Below are positions 59,322 through 64,000 of a DNA stretch of 64,000 bases, one piece after another; the first letter of the stretch is position 1, and the number at the start of each line of letters is the position of its first letter. The stretch covers positions 21,429,366-21,493,365 of the forward strand of contig NC_088777.1 in the NCBI RefSeq assembly GCF_954871325.1. Direction: 5' to 3'. Both the position numbers and the translations under genes were made by a program. Under the pieces are notes generated by a model. It searched no databases. It saw nothing but the letters and a program-made list of their open reading frames with translations, and was not told where the DNA came from. This stretch comes from Gordionus sp. m RMFG-2023. Lineage: Eukaryota > Nematomorpha > Gordioida > Chordodea > Parachordodidae.

Positions 59322-59890
59322 CTACTTATTTGTCATTAAATTAATGTAGATAATATCTTCTAATTAACATACAAACCATAAAATGGCCAACAGCCGAATG
59401 TATGCAAACCAGAGATCTTCATGGACCTTATTTTTTGATAAGGTTCTGTGTAGCGTTGTAGAATGACTGCTCGGGTAAATTGACTACAATTCATAAATTA
59501 ATTTCGCAAATTCACACAAGCGACAAATTGTTAAATACAGCTTTTTGCAAAATATTGTATTTCAGCTTCTGCGATAAATATTAACACATATTCTTTATTT
59601 AAACCTACAAATAATATATAGAATTTATTTAAACCTTGATGATATTGTTGAATTTAAAGCCTAATTGAACTTTGCTTATTAAGCGTATTTATATTTAAAA
59701 TCATCTATATAGGTTTGTAATTTTAGGATTCAATATACCCATCCTGAAAGATTTGTGAATCAAGATTTAACGTTTAATTAATAAATATGTAAAGTAAATA
59801 AAGGAAAATTTTTAGCATAAATCAATTTATTTTAAAAAATGAATGCCCTTAGAATTGATAGGTAAAGATGCTAACAGAGCTAATTTTAAA
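59322..59890. other. Spacer, nothing recognised
   Basis: AT-rich. It may include the decayed 3' part of the LINE fragment that follows. Confidence 0.3.
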
Positions 59891-60400
59891 CATAAAGCTC
59901 TAAGACTTAAAATTTCACATTTTTTATAATTTAAGGACAAATTTAGTTGTTAAAAATTTAAAATAATGATATCTAAAGCTTTAATTATTTGGCTGATAGT
60001 ACCCGATGTGGCATAATCCAAATACCAAATATTGAGTCGAGATTACAATTGGTTTTTAAATTTTGGATGATGTAATTTTTAGCTAAGCGAAATAAAGACG
60101 GACCGAGTGAATCACCTTTTGCTATTCCTTGTGCTGAAAGAATAAATTGATAGCCATATTGTAATATATAAGAGTAATAGCTTGACTGGATGAAATAATC
60201 CGGGTAAGCTTCTAAGAATTAAAAAATTACGATTTAAAGTATTGAGGGCATTTTTTATGTCAAGTTTGACGAATGCAGTCCTGAAGCATGGATATTCAAA
60301 GTAATTTTTGCCACATGGCTAGCATGTCAACCCTAATTGGTTAGGAGGTCGCAATTATGTTATGGGAGTTTTTATACGCTTGTATATAATTTTTAAGATT
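59891..60400 (-). pseudogene. LINE reverse transcriptase fragment of a third family
   Basis: On the minus strand: NQLGLTC, a stop, PCGKNYFEYPCF, then motif A TAFVKLDIKNALNTLNRN, LILRSLPGLFHPVKLL, then one frame over motif B LSAQGIAKGDSLGPSLF, and one frame over again motif C YLDYATSGTISQII, where the usual second Asp of YLDD is changed to Tyr. The PGG-type entry, LDFKNAFN and YLDDG pattern is that of a widespread invertebrate and fungal non-LTR family distinct from the two LINEs above. At least two frameshifts and a stop; no ends were found. Confidence 0.65.
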
Positions 60401-61134
60401 CTTCTTATGTTAAATTCTAGTGAAATTCTTATAGAAATTAAAAAACAATTTACAAGATTGCCAAATCAAATGATGCAATTTGCATAATTGTAAATTTATT
60501 GTAATTATATTTATACATTATTTAGCTTCTAGTGGTAATGAATGTGGAGAAGATATCACAAATTCAACTAATCATTCTTGTATTTTCATTACCATTTACC
60601 CTATAGTTTATCTGGAATTCCAAATCTATTAATTTTAGATTTCCTTCATTTTATTCAATTTTTGGTTAATTTTATTTCCCTGTTACTCATTTTTTCCTTT
60701 TACAATTTTCCTTGTTTTCAAATTGATCTTTGATAACCTTTTTATTTAACTATAATTTTCAGTACTTTTTTTGATTTTTAAAAATTTTTCTATTTTCTTT
60801 TATTTTAACTGTAGCACTAAAAGACGCAAAATAACAAAAATAATAACATAAGCACGCAATATGTTGTCATAATCGTCATTTTAGAACTTTCAAAAATATT
60901 TTTGCCAAAATAGTTAAAAAGAATATTTTAAATTTATTTTGGTTTAACTCCTAATATAATTTACAAAAGTGGAAATTGTCATAATCATCATTTTACAAAA
61001 CAATCAATTTTTTTGGCCAAAATAGTTTAAAAAAATATTTTAACTAAATTTTGTATAAAAGTATTAAAAAATAGCTATAAATAAAAGTACTCTCTAAATG
61101 AAATATAAAAAGGTCAAAAATAGAATCTAGAAAA
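60401..61134. repeat. Spacer with two reversed, diverged copies of the 117-bp satellite
   Basis: 60.86-61.06 kb contains GTTGTCATAATCGTCATTTT and AATTGTCATAATCATCATTT, the reverse of the AATGACGATTATGACAATTG part of the satellite at 51.2-52.1 kb. 60.60-60.80 kb is pyrimidine-rich. No gene. Confidence 0.55.
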
Positions 61135-61335
61135 ATAATTCTCCGGGAAAAAATCCCCGTTTTTAAGATATTAAATTACAAAATTAATAAAATAGGAGAA
61201 AAAATTCCCTATAAATATATCCATGGAATAAAAATCCTCAAATAATATATTTAAAAATTTTGAGAAAATCAAATCCGGAGAAATATTTTCTGAGAATTAT
61301 TATTTGGGATTTTTTCCGGGGAATTATTTTCCGCT
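61135..61335. repeat. CCCCGG-word non-autonomous element
   Basis: Ends GAATCTAGAAAAATAATTCT and, reversed, GGATAAGCGGAAAATAATTC; inside are GGGAAAAAATCCCCG and TTTTCCGGGG words. Same family as 16.41 kb and 0.17 kb. No target duplication could be read. Confidence 0.5.
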
Positions 61336-61937
61336 TATCCAAAAAATAAAGTAAAAGGCAAGAAAATAAATCAGAAAAATTGTGTAGAAACGGGAAAATC
61401 TATGGATTATGTTCCCTTATTAGTTTGATTTCTTAAAGGCTCGTGATGTCTTTTTTCTGCTAACCTTATTTTATATGGCAAGTAAATACATGGTGAATTC
61501 CATGACAAATCACCAAAAAAAAGCATTTTTTAAAAAATTATTACAAGTTATATATTATACTAAGAAAAAAATAAAATTTTAGCCCCCAACTCCAAACAGC
61601 GGCTGGGATATACACCTCTAAATGTCTAAAAAATGGGGCATTTTTGGCGAAATGCACTCCTTTAATTTCTTATTATACTCTCTCTTTTGAAATATTCTAA
61701 GTTTGATTATAATTTGACAGAAGAGATTCTTGAAATTTTAATTGAATACAGCCCAATGTTATTTTTTAGAGAATTTACATAATTATAATACGCTATGAAA
61801 TTTTTTTAAAACTTCAAATTGAACCGATATATTTTACGAACAGAACAGAACCGTTTATCCGAACCTAAACCCACGGTTAGAATTCCTGAGAATTCCTACC
61901 TAGAGGCCCGATCCTATTTCATTTATATTCTTAATTA
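61336..61937. other. AT-rich spacer
   Basis: No gene. A short GAACAGAACAGAACCG block at 61.84 kb looks like a hAT end scrap. Confidence 0.35.
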
Positions 61938-63557
61938 CAGGGTTTTCCATTCAAAAAAGGAAAAGTTTCAATCATAAATGGAAAAGTTTCAATCATAAAA
62001 GGAAAAGGTCCAATCATAAAAGGAAAAGATCCGATCAAAAAAGGAAAAGTTTCAAACAAAAAAAGAAAAGATTCAATCAAAAAGGGAAATGTATCAAGCA
62101 AAAAAGGAAAAGTTCCAATCAAAAAATCACAAATGTCAATCAAAAAAGGAAAATTCCCATTCAAAAAAGGACAATCGTAATTTTTAATTTTTTTTCTTGC
62201 CAATTTTTTAAATTTTCATTTATTTTTGTCATTCCTTCTTATTTTATTTCTAACTTTTTGCGATTTCTTTACTTTATTTTTCATACTATATCTTTTCTTA
62301 ATTTATTTTTTTTTCTTTTTAAAAATAATTTATAAATTTTCCGTTATTTTTCCACCTGCTCCATTTTTTTAACAATTCTTTACTTTTTTTTCATCATACA
62401 TTCAATATTCTTTTTATGATTTTTTCTCCTTATATTGTAATTTTTTACATACATTTCTAACCTCAATCTTTTAAAGTCATTTTTAAACTTATTTTTTTTG
62501 ATCTTTTCTAGTTCTTGATGACCCTTGCAATGCTATGTATTTTAGCACATTGTAAATGAAATATTAAATCATCTTGAAGAAGGTAACATGATTAATATGA
62601 TTTTTGTGATGGATAATGTTCCATTTCATCATTATCATACAAATAGGGAATCGATAGAAAGAAGAGGGCATACATTGAAATATTTACCACCTTACAGTTC
62701 TTATCTTAATTTTATTGAAAATGTGTTTTTTCAATGGAAGGATTTTGTCAGAAATCAAAATCTCAGTAACGAGGAAAAATTAATTCGTATCATAGAGCAT
62801 GGAGATTCCAAAATTTAGAAGAGGGGAAATTATTAATGATTAATATAAATTTTTGTTTCTTACTATATTACATATTTCGTATAATTAAATAATTAGATAT
62901 GTAACAAAATCCTAAAATAAAAAAATTGTCTGCCAAAAATTTAGTGAAAATTAAATATAATTCCTAAAAAGAAAAATTGAGAAAAGATCAAAAAAATTAA
63001 GATTAAAAATGATAAGATATTAAAAAGGTTAGAAATGTATGTAAAAGATTATAATATAAGGAGAAAATATCAAAAAGAATAATGTATAATGAAAAAAAGT
63101 AAAGAATTGTTTAAAAAAAATGGAGCAGAGAGGTGAAGAAAAATAACGGAAAATTTATAAATTTTTTAAAAAGACAAAAGATAGTAAGAAAAATAAAGTA
63201 AAGAAATCGCAAAAAGTTAGAAATAAAATAAGAAGGAAGAAAAATTGACATTAAAAAAAGTATTTAAAAAATTACGATTTTCTTTGTTTGAATGGGAACT
63301 ATCCTTTTTTGATTGACCATTTTCCTTTCCTTTTTTGATTGACACTTTTCCTTTTTTGATTGGACCTTTTACTTTTTTGTTTGACACTTTTCTTTTTTGA
63401 CTGAACCTTTTCTTTTTTGTTTAACACTTTTCCTTTTTTGATCGGACTTTTTCTTAAACCTTTGGAACTTTTCCTTTTTTGTTTGGGCCTTTTACTTTTA
63501 TGATTGAAACCTTTCCTTTTTTGATCGAGATTTTCCTTTTTTGAATGGAAAACCCTG
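61938..63557. mobile_element. Tc1/mariner-type element with inverted arms of about 570 bp
   Basis: Ends CAGGGTTTTCCATTC are exact inverted copies, each flanked by TA, the target of Tc1/mariner. The left arm (61938-62508) and the right arm (63557-62981) are inverted copies, first as repeats of TTTCAATCAAAAAAGG with AAAAG, then as ordinary AT-rich sequence. Only about 470 bases lie between them, containing the last third of a DD34E transposase. A foldback-like derivative that could be moved by a related transposase. Confidence 0.9.
62546..62818 (+). pseudogene. Tc1/mariner DD34E transposase, C-terminal third
   Basis: After a possible splice acceptor (ATTTTAG) it reads HIVNEILNHLEEGN, IFVMDNVPFHHYHTN, then HTLKYLPPYSSYLNFIEN and FFQWKDFVRNQNLS, ending in a stop. 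Asp in MDN and Glu in FIEN are 34 residues apart (DD34E). The N-terminal DNA-binding part and first Asp are missing. The usual LNPIE has become LNFIE. Confidence 0.85.
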
Positions 63558-64000
63558 TATTGATAATTTAAAATTGAAAACCCTGTATTGATAATTTAAA
63601 ATTTTTTTTAATCATCATTTAAAATATTTAATCGACATTTTTTAAATTTGATTGATGTTTTACCAAACCGAGTGATTTCACGATTTTGATTTTTAATCTA
63701 AACCTAACCTGACCAAAGAATTTCTTAGGTACGTAGCCATATATCTCACCCTCTATGTTTAATTCTAGATTACATTACATACTTATATTCTTTAATGTAG
63801 AGTAGATGAGCGCTTTGCTGAACCTTATTATATCATTTATTCGTATTTTTTGCTGTATAGTGGATATTTTATTTTACCAGATATCAATTCTTGATCCTTT
63901 CAAATTCTATGCAAACCTTTGTTCGCATCAAATCTTCCCTCTTTCCCATTTTGAAACATTCTTAGTTAGTATACATAAATTTTTTGATATAAAATCGACA
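63558..64000. other. AT-rich end of the window
   Basis: The phrase AAAACCCTGTATTGATAATT is repeated directly at 63.55 and 63.58 kb, so the end of the Tc1 element plus flank is duplicated by a few tens of bases. No gene seen. Confidence 0.4.

Noticed and set aside
61931-62203. Minus-strand frame with repeated FPFLIGTFPFLI
   Set aside because: Translation of the subterminal repeats of the Tc1-type element.

Overview
The window is a very AT-rich stretch of eukaryotic nuclear DNA, built almost entirely of transposable elements nested inside one another, with one convincing host gene. Introns are tiny (about 39 to 55 bp, GT-AG) and genes are sparse. hAT elements dominate, with LINEs, a Helitron, a PIF/Harbinger, a Tc1/mariner-type element, an integrase-type (Ginger-like) element and one Ty3/Gypsy LTR element. 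This fits a TE-bloated, low-GC fungus such as an arbuscular mycorrhizal fungus (Glomeromycotina), but that is an inference from composition and intron size. Taxonomy is not proved here.

Layout. 0.44-6.8 kb: a decayed Ginger-like element on the minus strand with an integrase zinc-binding region and an intact-looking, spliced OTU cysteine protease; a PIF/Harbinger with two convergent genes (nuclease, MADF protein) sits inside it. 8.2-34.5 kb: one hAT-type insertion of about 26 kb, with inverted arms and a perfect 8-bp target duplication (TGTGTAGC). It cuts a local repeat whose uninterrupted copy survives at about 35.4 kb. Inside it lie tandem repeats, a 5'-truncated LINE (11.1-12.9 kb), an 8.8-kb hAT with arms of about 1.5 kb (13.25-22.0 kb), a second LINE (23.0-29.2 kb) split by a 3.4-kb hAT, SINE copies, a shrunken Helitron and a hAT transposase remnant.

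34.5-36.4 kb: a tandem repeat cluster holding a 350-bp hAT MITE. 36.4-48.6 kb: a fossil Ty3/Gypsy element whose 5' LTR is split by a 6.2-kb inverted-arm element, which itself holds a 2.9-kb hAT. 49-52.4 kb: hAT debris and a 1.4-kb MITE filled with a 117-bp satellite. 52.7-56.2 kb (minus strand): a six-exon host gene for a Sec20-type SNARE, whose last intron of 2.6 kb is filled with transposon DNA. 57-64 kb: a degraded minus-strand hAT, an RT fragment of another LINE, and a Tc1/mariner-type element that is mostly two inverted arms of about 570 bp.

Two themes recur. Several DNA transposons from different superfamilies carry inverted arms of hundreds to over a thousand bases instead of short TIRs. 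The hAT elements each carry a private short palindromic word repeated at both ends (GATCTTCAAAGATC, GAACGCGTTC, CGAACCCGAAC, GACTCGAGTC and others), plausibly transposase binding sites. Target duplications and broken repeat copies give a readable order of insertion, four layers deep in places. All calls are from reading the sequence; no database search was run.
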